From contig CAYSFD010000010.1 in NCBI GenBank assembly GCA_964430565.1, positions 62,001 through 126,000 of the forward strand: a stretch of DNA of 64,000 nucleotides, in the 5' to 3' direction. Source of the stretch: VBDM01 sp964430565. Its GTDB lineage: Bacteria; Pseudomonadota; Gammaproteobacteria; Burkholderiales; SG8-39. Below the pieces are notes generated by a model, which worked only from the letters and a program-made list of their open reading frames with translations, did not search any database and was not told where the DNA came from. Position 1 is the first letter of the stretch; each line of letters opens with the position of its first letter. The translations under genes and the position numbers were made by a program. This document shows, in pieces, positions 8,198 to 16,765 of the stretch.

Positions 8198-9346
8198 ATG
8201 GCGCCAAGCAACCACATCGAACCGCGCTCGGTCGGGGCGGTAAGACCGCAGACGCTGCATTTCGGCGAACCACTCCGCTTCAGGAGCGGGGCGCAGCTCG
8301 ATTCGTACGATCTCGTCTACGAGACTTACGGGACGCTTAACGCTGCGAAATCGAATGCCGTGCTCGCCTGTCACGCGCTCAACGCCGCCCACCACGTCGC
8401 GGGCACCTACGCCGACGACCCGGACAATGTCGGCTGGTGGGACAACATGATCGGGCCCGGCAAGCCGGTCGATACCGGGAAATTCTTCGTCATCGGCGTC
8501 AACAACGTCGGCGGCTGCTTCGGCTCGACCGGCCCGAAGAGCGTCAATCCTGCGACGGGCAAGCCGTACGGCTCGTCGTTCCCCGTGGTGACGGTCGAGG
8601 ACTGGGTCGACGCGCAGGCGCGGCTCGCCGACCGGCTCGGCATCGATTCGTTCGCCGCGGTGATGGGCGGAAGCCTGGGAGCGATGCAGGCGCTGCAGTG
8701 GACGATCGGCTATCCGAATCGAATTCGAAACTCGATCGTGGTCGCCGCGGCGCCCAAGCTCTCGGCGCAGAACATCGCCTTCAACGAGGTCGCACGCCAA
8801 GCGATCACCACCGACCCCGACTTTTTTGGCGGCGACTACTACGAGCACGGCGTCGTGCCGCGCAGGGGCCTGCGCCTTGCGCGCATGATCGGGCACATCA
8901 CCTACCTTTCCGACGATGTGATGATGGAGAAGTTCGGGCGCGCCCTGCGCTCGGGCTCGATCGGCTTTCACTTCGACGTCGATTTCGAGATCGAGTCCTA
9001 CCTGCGCCACCAGGGCGACAAGTTCTCCGAGTACTTCGACGCCAACACCTATTTATTGATCACGCGGGCGCTCGATTACTTCGACCCCGCGGCCGCGCAC
9101 GGCGACGATCTGTCCAAGGCGCTCGCCGCGGCGCGTGCCGGATTTCTGGTCGTGTCGTTCACCTCCGACTGGCGCTTTGCGCCGCCGCGCTCGCGCGAGA
9201 TCGTCAAGGCGCTGCTCGACAACCGCCGGGACGTTTCCTATGCCGAGATCGACGCGCCGCACGGGCACGACGCGTTTCTGCTTGACGATGCGCGCTACCA
9301 CGCGCTGGTGCGGGCCTACTTCGACGGCATCTTCGAGCGCCTATGA
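8198..9346 (+). CDS. metX: Homoserine O-acyltransferase
   Basis: 382 residues of alpha/beta-hydrolase fold. The nucleophile is Ser159 in GGSLGAMQ; the acid is probably the Asp in SFTSDWRF and the His is in DAPHGHDAF near the C-terminus. It acylates homoserine in the first committed step of methionine synthesis. MetX proteins can use acetyl- or succinyl-CoA, and in proteobacteria paired with MetW succinyl-CoA is often used; the sequence read here does not decide this. The ATG at 8198 has no Shine-Dalgarno sequence and follows the terminator U-tract by one base. Its stop overlaps the metW start by four bases. Confidence 0.94.
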   Translation: MAPSNHIEPRSVGAVRPQTLHFGEPLRFRSGAQLDSYDLVYETYGTLNAAKSNAVLACHALNAAHHVAGTYADDPDNVGWWDNMIGPGKPVDTGKFFVIGVNNVGGCFGSTGPKSVNPATGKPYGSSFPVVTVEDWVDAQARLADRLGIDSFAAVMGGSLGAMQALQWTIGYPNRIRNSIVVAAAPKLSAQNIAFNEVARQAITTDPDFFGGDYYEHGVVPRRGLRLARMIGHITYLSDDVMMEKFGRALRSGSIGFHFDVDFEIESYLRHQGDKFSEYFDANTYLLITRALDYFDPAAAHGDDLSKALAAARAGFLVVSFTSDWRFAPPRSREIVKALLDNRRDVSYAEIDAPHGHDAFLLDDARYHALVRAYFDGIFERL

Positions 9347-9948
9347 TCGGGCAGGGCGCACTCTCGGACCGCTCCGATTTCCAGGCGATCGCCTCGTGGA
9401 TCAAACCCGACTCGAGCGTGCTCGACCTGGGCTGCGGCGACGGGCTTCTGCTCAAGTACCTGAAGCAGACCCGCAACGCCCGCGGCTACGGCATCGACAT
9501 ATCCGATGCCAACGTGCTCGCCTGCGTGAAAAACGGCGTCAACGTCATCCAAAGCGATCTGGAGCGGGGCTTGGCGGGTTTCGATGCGGGTTCGTTCGAT
9601 TGCGTGATCCTGTCGCAGACGCTCCAGGCGGTGCGCCACACCGAGGAGATTGTCCTGGAGATGCTGCGCGTAGGGCGCGAGGCGATTGTCTCCTTTCCCA
9701 ACTTCGGCCGCTGGGACCTGCGGCTGCAATTGGCCTTGGGCAGGATGCCGATGTCGGCAGAGCTGCCCCACCAGTGGTACAACACCCCCAACGTGCACCT
9801 CTTCACCATCGCCGATTTCGAGTCGTTCTGCGCCGACCACGGCATTCGCGTGCTCGAGCGCGTCACGCTGCACCGCGGCCGGCCGGTCAGGATGTTCGCC
9901 AACTTCTTCGGCAGTCTCGCCGTCTACCGCGTCGAGAAGCGGCGCTAG
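9343..9948 (+). CDS. metW: Methionine biosynthesis protein MetW
   Basis: 201 residues of class I methyltransferase fold with the SAM-binding motif LDLGCGDG (residues 27-34). The family is found coupled to metX in many proteobacteria, and MetW is thought to be needed for MetX activity rather than to act as a simple methyltransferase. The C-terminal segments FPNFGRWDLRLQL and LPHQWYNTPNVHLFT are typical. The ATGA overlap with metX indicates translational coupling, so riboswitch control extends to this gene. Confidence 0.93.
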   Translation: MIGQGALSDRSDFQAIASWIKPDSSVLDLGCGDGLLLKYLKQTRNARGYGIDISDANVLACVKNGVNVIQSDLERGLAGFDAGSFDCVILSQTLQAVRHTEEIVLEMLRVGREAIVSFPNFGRWDLRLQLALGRMPMSAELPHQWYNTPNVHLFTIADFESFCADHGIRVLERVTLHRGRPVRMFANFFGSLAVYRVEKRR

Positions 9949-9952
9949 CGCC

Positions 9953-11536
9953 GTGGGCTACGACGTCGTCATCATCGGCGGCGGCCACAACGGTTTGGTA
10001 TGCGCCTGCTATCTCGCCGGCGCAGGACTCAAGGTGCGCGTGCTCGAGCGCCGCGCGATCGTCGGCGGCGCCGCGGTCACCGAGGAGTTCGCGCCGGGCT
10101 TTCGCAATTCCACCGCCGCGTATACGGTGAGCCTCCTCAACCCGAAGGTCATCCGCGATCTGAAGCTCGCCGAGCACGGGTTGCGGATCGTCGAGCGTCC
10201 CTTTTCCAATTTCCTTCCCCTGCCCGACGGTCGCTCGTTCAAGCTTGGCCCGACCCTGGTCGACACGCAGAAAGAACTCGCCCGCTTTTCTTCGCGCGAC
10301 GCCGGGCGACTGCCCGACTACACCCTTACGATCGATACCGCGGCGGAGGCGCTGCGCGCTTTGGTTCTCGAAACACCGCCCAACCTGGGCGGCGGCTGGC
10401 GCGACTGGCTGCGCGCGCTCAGCCTGGGCGGACGCCTGGCCCGCCTCGCCCGACCGGCGCAGCGCGACCTGTGGGAAATCGTGACCCGCAGCGCAGGCGA
10501 TCTGCTCGACTACTGGTTCGAAAGCGATCCGATCAAGGCGGTGTTCGGCTTCGACGCGCAAGTCGGGCATTTCGCCAGCCCCTATTCTCCCGGCTCCGCC
10601 TACGTGCTCCTGCACCACGCGTTCGGCGAAGTGAACGGCAAGCGCGGAATCTGGGGACACGCCCTGGGGGGCATGGGCGCGATCAGCGAAGCCATCGCGA
10701 AGGAGGCACGCGCGAGAGGGGTCGAGATCACCATGGGGGCCGAAGTCGCGGCGGTCCGCGTCAAGGCCGGACGCGCGACGGGTATCGCGCTCGCCGACGG
10801 GGTCGAAATCGACGCGCGCGCGGTCGCGGCGGGTATCAATCCGAAGCTGCTTTATCTGCGTTTGGTCGAGCCGCAGGCGCTCGATTCGGATTTCCGTTCG
10901 AGAATCGAGCGCTGGAAGTGCGCGTCGGGTTCGTTTCGCATGAACGTCGCGCTCGCCGAGCTGCCGGATTTCGCCTGTGCCCCCGGCAAGAACGCCCAGG
11001 CCCACCACAGCTCGGGAATCATCATGGCACCGTCGCTCGCCTACATGGAGCGCGCGTATTTCGATGCGCGCAACGACGGATTCTCGCGGGAGCCCATCGT
11101 CGAGATGCTGATTCCGAGCACCGTGGATTCGAGCCTCGCCCCACCCGGCGGTCACGTCGCGAGTCTCTTTTGCCAGCACTTCAACCCGACTCTTCCAGAA
11201 GGAAAAAACTGGGACGACGAAAAGGAACGCGCCGCCGATACGATCATAGAAACGGTCAACCGCTACGCGCCGAATTTCAAATCGAGCATCCTCGCGCGCA
11301 GCATCCTCTCCCCGCTCGACCTCGAGCGCGATTTCGGCTTGATCGGCGGGGACATCTTTCACGGCGCGCTTACGCTCGACCAACTGTTCTCGGCGCGGCC
11401 GGTGCTGGGCTACGCCGACTACCGCTCGCCGGTGCGCGGACTGTACCTGTGCGGCGCGGGCGCGCACCCCGGCGGCGGCGTCACCGGAGCGCCGGGCCAC
11501 AACGCGGCGCGGGAGATTCTCAGGGATCTCCGCTAG
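9953..11536 (+). CDS. FAD-dependent oxidoreductase of the phytoene desaturase/PYROXD2 type
   Basis: 527 residues from the GTG at 9953, four bases after the metW stop. The N-terminus holds a dinucleotide-binding motif VVIIGGGHNG and the C-terminus the matching FAD motif GLYLCGAGAHPGGG. Spacing and the AAVTEEFAPGFRNS-like substrate-side motif fit the CrtI-related NAD(P)/FAD oxidoreductases that include PYROXD2. No carotenoid gene is nearby, so carotenoid desaturation is not implied. It may be cotranscribed with metXW by position only. The substrate is unknown. Confidence 0.85.
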   Translation: MGYDVVIIGGGHNGLVCACYLAGAGLKVRVLERRAIVGGAAVTEEFAPGFRNSTAAYTVSLLNPKVIRDLKLAEHGLRIVERPFSNFLPLPDGRSFKLGPTLVDTQKELARFSSRDAGRLPDYTLTIDTAAEALRALVLETPPNLGGGWRDWLRALSLGGRLARLARPAQRDLWEIVTRSAGDLLDYWFESDPIKAVFGFDAQVGHFASPYSPGSAYVLLHHAFGEVNGKRGIWGHALGGMGAISEAIAKEARARGVEITMGAEVAAVRVKAGRATGIALADGVEIDARAVAAGINPKLLYLRLVEPQALDSDFRSRIERWKCASGSFRMNVALAELPDFACAPGKNAQAHHSSGIIMAPSLAYMERAYFDARNDGFSREPIVEMLIPSTVDSSLAPPGGHVASLFCQHFNPTLPEGKNWDDEKERAADTIIETVNRYAPNFKSSILARSILSPLDLERDFGLIGGDIFHGALTLDQLFSARPVLGYADYRSPVRGLYLCGAGAHPGGGVTGAPGHNAAREILRDLR

Positions 11537-11537
11537 G

Positions 11538-11576
11538 GCTGATACGATCAGGGGAACCTACGATTCCCCCATCAGC
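11538..11576. terminator. Bidirectional terminator-like hairpin between convergent genes
   Basis: GCTGAT (11538-11543) pairs with ATCAGC (11571-11576) and, nested within, GGGGAA (11551-11556) pairs with TTCCCC (11564-11569). It lies exactly between two convergent coding regions and overlaps the stop of the minus-strand one. There is no clear U-tract, so Rho-independent termination is only suggested. Confidence 0.4.
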
Positions 11577-12429
11577 GTGCGGAGAGGCGTTGCGCGCGGA
11601 ACTGCCCGGCGGGTTTTCCATCCGCCTTAACCGGCCCCGAAATGACGCCGCCGCGCACACGTCCGGAAAATTCCCGCAGTATCCCGCGATAATCGACCAG
11701 GCTGAATTTGAGCTGATCTCCGCGCAAGCTCACGTCGCGCAACCCAAGCTGGCTCGACTTCGAGACGAGGGTGCCTTCGACCTTCTGGAACTTCTGGCTC
11801 AGCTTCAGGATCGCGTCCTCGTCCGCCCCGATGTCAACTCCGAGTTTCCAGTCTCCGCCGACCTTGGCGGGAACGACCCAGAAGTACGTGGTGCTGTCCT
11901 CGACGTGGGAAGTATCGTCGGGCTCCCAATCCCCCATGTTGAACTCGTGCGAGGCGATGCGCGTTCCCGGTTTCATCTCGAGAAGCTTGGGCCTCACCTT
12001 CAGGTTGAGATCATCGAGCAGGTACATCGTCACCACGGTCGCGCTAGTAAAATCGCTGGAGAAAATGTCAGCTTGGACGAACTTCGCAGTGTCGGCCACG
12101 CCTTCCCTTTCGGCGTTTTGTCTGGAGAGCGCCACCATATCGGGGTTGAATTCGATACCGAGGCTGCGCGCGCGAAATTTCTTCGCCGCCGCGATAACGG
12201 TGCGGCCGTCGCCCGATCCGAGGTCCACGACGAAATCCTTCGGCCCCACCTGGGCCATCTGCAGCATGCGCTCGACCGAGCGATCCGGCGTCGGCACCCA
12301 GATCACGTCCTTCCCGGACTGACCGACCTTGGGCTTGAATCCTTCCTTGGCGCCCTGGGCCAACGCAAACGCCGGCGCAAATGCGAGTGCAAACACGAGC
12401 CGCCGTCTGTGCAAATCAGTTTCCGCCAT
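11572..12429 (-). CDS. Exported class I SAM-methyltransferase-fold protein
   Basis: 285 residues from the ATG at 12429, preceded by a strong ribosome-binding site (GGAGGTGAAG). The N-terminus DLHRRRLVFALAFAPAFALAQG looks like a signal peptide with consecutive arginines. A Rossmann methyltransferase domain follows, with VVDLGSGDGRTVIAAAK as motif I and GIEFNPDMV as motif II; then comes an extra C-terminal beta-rich segment of about 110 residues (from about residue 175). A SAM-fold domain behind an export signal is odd, since SAM is cytoplasmic. It may be Tat-exported, membrane-anchored, or have lost methyltransferase activity. It is followed upstream on the same strand by ampG. Confidence 0.78.
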   Translation of the reverse strand: MAETDLHRRRLVFALAFAPAFALAQGAKEGFKPKVGQSGKDVIWVPTPDRSVERMLQMAQVGPKDFVVDLGSGDGRTVIAAAKKFRARSLGIEFNPDMVALSRQNAEREGVADTAKFVQADIFSSDFTSATVVTMYLLDDLNLKVRPKLLEMKPGTRIASHEFNMGDWEPDDTSHVEDSTTYFWVVPAKVGGDWKLGVDIGADEDAILKLSQKFQKVEGTLVSKSSQLGLRDVSLRGDQLKFSLVDYRGILREFSGRVRGGVISGPVKADGKPAGQFRAQRLSAR

Positions 12430-12453
12430 CTTCACCTCCAAAGGAAATGGGGA

Positions 12454-13716
12454 TCATGCGCGCGCTGAAGCCGGTACGGAATTGGCCGACTCGACAGCGG
12501 CGATCTCCTCGCGCAGCAGCCAAACGAGGACCAGCCCGGGCAGCGCCGCGAAGAAAGTCACGACGAAGAAATTGCCCCAGTCCATGAGCGCGACCAGCTC
12601 CCCGGTCGTCGGACCGAACAGGATGCGTCCGAGCGACGCAAGCGCCGAGAGCAACGCGTACTGGGTCGCGGAAAACCGGTGATTGCACAGCGCCATGGCA
12701 AAGGCCACGAACGCCGCTGTGCCCATGCCGCTTGCTAGGTTCTCGAAAGCCACGGTGAACACGAGCAGCGCATAGCTCTTGCCCGCCCAGGCGAGAACGG
12801 CGAAGGAAAGGTTCGAGATCGCCTGGAGCACGCCGAAAAAGAGCAGCGCGCGGTACAGGCTCATGTTGGTCATGAGCAACCCGCCGAGGAGAGCGCCGGT
12901 CACAAGCGATGCGAAACCGAACCATTTGTTTACGACGCCGACCTCGGTGAGATCGAAACCAACGCCCCGAATCAGGAACGCCGTGGTAAGCGTGCCCGCC
13001 AGAGCGTCGCCGAACTTGTAGAGAACGATGAGAAGAAGCACGGACACCGCGCCGCGCCGCGAGAAAAAATCCTTCAGTGGCGCCACCACCGCGTCCGCGA
13101 GCGAGCGCGGCGTGTCGGGCGGCGCGGCGGGCTCGGGAGCGATGAACGAGGCGAGAATGCCGATCCCCATCAACGCCGCCATGAGGAAATAAGTCGAGCG
13201 CCAGCCGATTTGGTCGGCGAAGATCAGCGCCAGCCCGCCCGAAGCGAGCATCGCGATGCGGTAGCCGAGCACGCCGACCGCGGCGCCCATGCCGCGTTCC
13301 TTCGCCGGCAGCAGGTCGGTGCGATAGGCGTCGACGACGATGTCCTGCGAAGCGGAGGCCAAGGCCACCCAGAGCGCGAAGCTCCCCACGATCCAGATGC
13401 CGTCTTCGGGCGAGGCCGTGCCCATCGCGACGATACCGAGAATGAGCGCGACCTGCGTGAGCAGCATCCAGCCGCGCCGCCGCCCGAGAAAGGGCGGCAC
13501 ATAGCGGTCGAGCAGCGGCGACCAGAGAAATTTCAGCAGGTAAGGGATGCCGATCCAGGAAAACCAGGCGATGGTCCTGATGTCGATTCCGGATACCGTG
13601 AGCCAAGCCTGCAGCGTGCTGCCGGTGAGCGCGAGCGGCAGGCCCGAGGAAAATCCGAGAACCAGGATCGCTGCAATGCGGGGACTGCGGATGACCTCGA
13701 GGTAGGGCGAAGGCAT
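12454..13716 (-). CDS. ampG: AmpG-family muropeptide transporter (MFS)
   Basis: 420 residues with about 12 predicted membrane helices. The start MPSPYLEVIRSPRIAAILVL and the loop GRRRGWMLLTQ after helix two match AmpG permeases, as does SASQDIVVDAYRTDLL around residues 120-135. AmpG imports GlcNAc-anhydroMurNAc peptides from the periplasm for cell-wall recycling. No ampD, ampR or beta-lactamase gene is adjacent. It lies 24 bases upstream of the methyltransferase-fold gene on the same strand. Confidence 0.87.
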   Translation of the reverse strand: MPSPYLEVIRSPRIAAILVLGFSSGLPLALTGSTLQAWLTVSGIDIRTIAWFSWIGIPYLLKFLWSPLLDRYVPPFLGRRRGWMLLTQVALILGIVAMGTASPEDGIWIVGSFALWVALASASQDIVVDAYRTDLLPAKERGMGAAVGVLGYRIAMLASGGLALIFADQIGWRSTYFLMAALMGIGILASFIAPEPAAPPDTPRSLADAVVAPLKDFFSRRGAVSVLLLIVLYKFGDALAGTLTTAFLIRGVGFDLTEVGVVNKWFGFASLVTGALLGGLLMTNMSLYRALLFFGVLQAISNLSFAVLAWAGKSYALLVFTVAFENLASGMGTAAFVAFAMALCNHRFSATQYALLSALASLGRILFGPTTGELVALMDWGNFFVVTFFAALPGLVLVWLLREEIAAVESANSVPASARA

Positions 13717-13786
13717 GCGCGATTGTAGAAGCTTGGCCGTGGATTGGCACCATCTGCGCGAAGCGTGCGCATGGGCGCGCTATGCA

Positions 13787-14566
13787 TTACCGAGGTGCGT
13801 CGTAGTCTATCGTGAGCGGAGCATGATCCGAGAAGCGCCTCGCCTTGTAGATCGCGACCTTCTTCGCCTTCGCCGCAATCCCCGGCGTGGCGATCTGGTA
13901 GTCGATGCGCCAACCCACGTTTTTCGCCCAGGCCTGGCCGCGGTTTGACCACCAGGTGTAGCGCTCCGGGCGCGGATCGATGCGCCGGAACACGTCCACC
14001 CAGCCGAGCTTGTCGAACACTTCGGTGAGCCAGGCACGCTCCTCCGGGAGGAAACCGGAGTTCTTGCGGTTCGAGCGCCAATTCTTGAGGTCGATCTCCT
14101 TGTGGGCGATGTTCCAGTCGCCGCAGATAACGAGCTCGCGGCCGCTCGCCCTGAGCTTTTTCAGGACGGGCATGAATTCCTCGAGGAAACGGAACTTGGC
14201 CTTCTGCCTATCCTCCGAACTCGATCCTGAAGGCAGATACACCGACACGACGGAGAGCTTGCCGTAATCGGCGCGCAGAAACCTTCCCTCGGGATCGAAC
14301 TCGCGGCTGCCGAAACCGTAGGTGACGCGTTCGGGTTTGATCCGCGAGTAGATCGCGACGCCGCTGTAGCCCTTCTTCGTCGAGCAGCAGTGATAATGGC
14401 CGTGGAATCCCCTGGGAACGAGCGCCAGGTCCGCCAGGTCGGCTTCCTGCGCCTTGATTTCCTGCAGGCACACCACATCGGCGCGCGCTCGCGCGAGCCA
14501 CTGCGGGAAGCCTTTGGCGAGCGCCGCGCGTATGCCGTTGAGGTTGAGCGTGATAATGCGTAACAT
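13787..14566 (-). CDS. xth: Exodeoxyribonuclease III
   Basis: 259 residues, standard length. Catalytic motifs of the AP endonuclease/exonuclease III family are visible: LNLNGIRAAL at the N-terminus, QEIKAQ (Glu36, metal ligand), ICGDWNIAH (Asp/Asn) and SDHAPL near the C-terminus (Asp247/His248). It cleaves at abasic sites and digests 3' ends during base-excision repair. It is divergent from pyrE with only 28 bases between the two start codons, so each promoter must overlap the other gene's leader. A GGGGAG sequence lies about ten bases upstream of its ATG. Confidence 0.95.
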   Translation of the reverse strand: MLRIITLNLNGIRAALAKGFPQWLARARADVVCLQEIKAQEADLADLALVPRGFHGHYHCCSTKKGYSGVAIYSRIKPERVTYGFGSREFDPEGRFLRADYGKLSVVSVYLPSGSSSEDRQKAKFRFLEEFMPVLKKLRASGRELVICGDWNIAHKEIDLKNWRSNRKNSGFLPEERAWLTEVFDKLGWVDVFRRIDPRPERYTWWSNRGQAWAKNVGWRIDYQIATPGIAAKAKKVAIYKARRFSDHAPLTIDYDAPR

Positions 14567-14594
14567 TTCGTCAATTCTCCCCGGGTAATCTCAG

Positions 14595-15245
14595 GTGACC
14601 GACTTTCGCAAGGAGTTCATCGCCTTCTGCGTCGAGCAGGGCGTGCTCGAGTTCGGCCAGTTCGTCACCAAATCCGGACGCACGACTCCGTACTTTTTCA
14701 ACGCGGGCCTGTTCAATACGGGTGCGGCCCTCGAGCGCCTGGCGCAATTCTACGCAAAAGCGATCCTTGCCTCGGGTACGCAGTTCGACATGCTGTTCGG
14801 CCCCGCGTACAAGGGCATCGTGCTCGCCGCGAGCACCGCGATGGCCCTGTCGCGCCAAGGCCGCGACGTGCCTTTCGCCTTCAACCGTAAAGAGGCAAAA
14901 AGTCACGGTGAAGGCGGCGGGCTGATCGGCGCCCCGCTTGCCGGCCGGGTGCTGATTGTGGATGATGTCTTGACGGCAGGCACCGCGGTGCGCGAGTCGC
15001 TCGACATTATCGCCGCCCACGGCGCCACCGCGGCTGGAGTGGTAATCTCCCTGGACAGGATGGAGCGCGGTGAGGGAAATCTTTCGGCGATCCAGGAAAT
15101 CGAGCAGCGCCACGGAATTCCCGTTGTCGCCATCGCCAGCCTCGACGACCTGATGGGATGGCTTCAGAGCGACGCTGCGCTCCGACAGAATCTGAGCGCG
15201 ATAAAGGAGTATCGGAAACTTTATGGGATCACTCGGCATGCGTAG
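14595..15245 (+). CDS. pyrE: Orotate phosphoribosyltransferase
   Basis: 216 residues from a GTG start. The PRPP-binding loop VLIVDDVLTAGTAV (residues 119-132) and the FNRKEAKSHGEGG catalytic loop (96-108) are intact. It converts orotate and PRPP to orotidine 5'-phosphate in pyrimidine synthesis. The final 23 bases overlap the start of the DUF4124 gene. Pairing with exonuclease III in divergent orientation is common in betaproteobacteria. Confidence 0.95.
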   Translation: MTDFRKEFIAFCVEQGVLEFGQFVTKSGRTTPYFFNAGLFNTGAALERLAQFYAKAILASGTQFDMLFGPAYKGIVLAASTAMALSRQGRDVPFAFNRKEAKSHGEGGGLIGAPLAGRVLIVDDVLTAGTAVRESLDIIAAHGATAAGVVISLDRMERGEGNLSAIQEIEQRHGIPVVAIASLDDLMGWLQSDAALRQNLSAIKEYRKLYGITRHA

Positions 15246-15867
15246 CCAGGTAGTTATGTTCCTGTGCCTGACCGCGTTTGCAGTGGCGCCGGCAACGGCG
15301 CAGCAGCGCATGTATAAATGCGTCGATACCAAAGGCAAGACTTATTACACGCAAATACCTCCTCCCGAGTGCCTCGGCCGCGACACCCAGGAGATGAACA
15401 AAGCCGGAATGTTGAAAAAGACCGAGCGTCCCGTACCGCCGGCAGACCTCCAGGCGCGCGAAGCCGAGCGCAAGAAGAAACTGGAGGAAGACGACAAAGG
15501 CAAGGAGGAGCGCCGCAAGAACGCAGCCCTGCTCGCCACCTATCCGAGCGAAAAAGACATCGAGGACGCCCGGTCGCGCGCCCTGAAGGAAGCCCAGGCC
15601 GCCATCGCCGACACCGAAAAGCGCGTCGCCAACGCACACAAACGCAGCAAGGAACTGGATACGGAAAAGGAGTTCTTCGTCAAGAAGCCGCTGCCGGCAA
15701 AGCTCAAGCAGGAAATCTCGAGTAACGAAATCGACATCAAGAACCAGACCGCGCTGCTCGACGCAAAGAAAAAAGAGATCAGCACGATCAACGCCAAGTA
15801 CGATGACGACAAGCGGCGTTTTCTCGAGCTGACCAGCAAAGCCGGGGCTTCCGCGCAGGGAAAATAG
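15223..15867 (+). CDS. DUF4124 domain-containing exported protein
   Basis: About 210 residues. A signal peptide (MRSQVVMFLCLTAFAVAPATAQ) is followed by MYKCVDTKGKTYYTQIPP, the usual DUF4124 opening (Y-K-x-D-x-x-G-x-x-x-Y). The remaining ~150 residues are charged, lysine/glutamate-rich and predicted coiled coil, as in many DUF4124 proteins. Two starts are possible, ATG 15223 and ATG 15238; the second begins the signal peptide directly, the first has AAAGGAG 13 bases upstream. The function of the family is unknown; it is periplasmic or envelope-associated. Confidence 0.8.
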   Translation: MGSLGMRSQVVMFLCLTAFAVAPATAQQRMYKCVDTKGKTYYTQIPPPECLGRDTQEMNKAGMLKKTERPVPPADLQAREAERKKKLEEDDKGKEERRKNAALLATYPSEKDIEDARSRALKEAQAAIADTEKRVANAHKRSKELDTEKEFFVKKPLPAKLKQEISSNEIDIKNQTALLDAKKKEISTINAKYDDDKRRFLELTSKAGASAQGK

Positions 15868-15874
15868 GACGCCT

Positions 15875-15894
15875 CCGGCCGGCGAAATGGCCGG
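15875..15894. terminator. Hairpin between convergent DUF4124 and SDR genes
   Basis: CCGGCC (15875-15880) and GGCCGG (15889-15894) form a six-pair stem with an 8-base loop, seven bases after the DUF4124 stop. No T-run follows on either strand, so it may be only a weak or Rho-assisted terminator. Confidence 0.3.
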
Positions 15895-15946
15895 TCAAGC
15901 TACCGCGCTATGGCGGATGACCGGGGTCTGGCTATCCGGCGCTGCG

Positions 15947-16765
15947 TCAATCCAGGAACAAGTCGGGCAGCAGGGCCTTCGCCGGATCGACCGCGTACTT
16001 GCCGAAATCTGTGGTGCCGGAGCGCCGCAGCACTTCTTCGTCGATGAAGAAATTGCCGCTGCAGCCGCGCGCGGGCTGCGTAAGGATCCAGTGCGCGGCG
16101 TCCGCCATGATCTCGGGCTTGCGGCCGCGGCCAGGGTCGACGCCGGGAATCATCTGCAGCGCCGCCGTGGCGATAATGGTGCGCGGCCACAGTGCGTTCA
16201 CCGCGATGCCGGCTTCGTGGAACTCCTCCGCCATGCCAAGCACACACATGCTCATGCCGTACTTCGCCATGGTGTAGGCGACGTGGCGCTTGAACCAGGC
16301 CGGATTGAGGTTGATCGGAGAGGAGAGCGTAAGGATATGCGGGTTCGCGGCCTTCTTGAGATGCGGGATGCAGGCCTGCGACGCCGCGTAGGTGCCGCGC
16401 ACGTTGACGCCGAACATCAGGTCGAAGCGCTTCATCGGCGTCTCCATCGTGCCGGTGAGGCTGATCGCGCTCGCGTTGTTGACGAGGATGTCGATGCCGC
16501 CGAAGCGCTCGGCGCCGGCGGCCACGGCTTTGGCAATCTGCGCCTCGTCGCGGATGTCGCACTGAACCGGCAGGCACCGGCCGCCTGCCGCTTCGATCTC
16601 GCTCGCGGCGCTGAAGATGGTGCCGGGAAGCCTGGGGTTGGGCTCGGCCGTCTTCGCCGCGATGATGATATTCGCGCCGTCGGCCGCGGCGCGCAGCGCG
16701 ATGGCAAGGCCGATGCCGCGGCTGCCGCCGGTGATGAAGAGAGTCGTGCCTTTCAGCGTTGCCAT
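15947..16765 (-). CDS. Short-chain dehydrogenase/reductase (HSDL2-like)
   Basis: 272 residues. TGGSRGIG (12-19) binds the nucleotide, NNAS is at 96-99 and the catalytic YxxxK is Y164-K168 in AYTMAKYGMS. The insertion AAKTAEPNPRLPGTI after beta strand two is typical of the hydroxysteroid dehydrogenase-like 2 subgroup, often linked to fatty-acid metabolism. Its first 13 bases overlap the upstream enoyl-CoA isomerase gene, so the two are translationally coupled. The substrate is unknown. Confidence 0.88.
   Translation of the reverse strand: MATLKGTTLFITGGSRGIGLAIALRAAADGANIIIAAKTAEPNPRLPGTIFSAASEIEAAGGRCLPVQCDIRDEAQIAKAVAAGAERFGGIDILVNNASAISLTGTMETPMKRFDLMFGVNVRGTYAASQACIPHLKKAANPHILTLSSPINLNPAWFKRHVAYTMAKYGMSMCVLGMAEEFHEAGIAVNALWPRTIIATAALQMIPGVDPGRGRKPEIMADAAHWILTQPARGCSGNFFIDEEVLRRSGTTDFGKYAVDPAKALLPDLFLD

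Noticed and set aside
10000..12468. 822-codon open frame spanning the CrtI-like gene and the methyltransferase-fold gene
   Set aside because: Arginine/alanine-rich shadow frame crossing two clear genes on both strands; no domain recognised.
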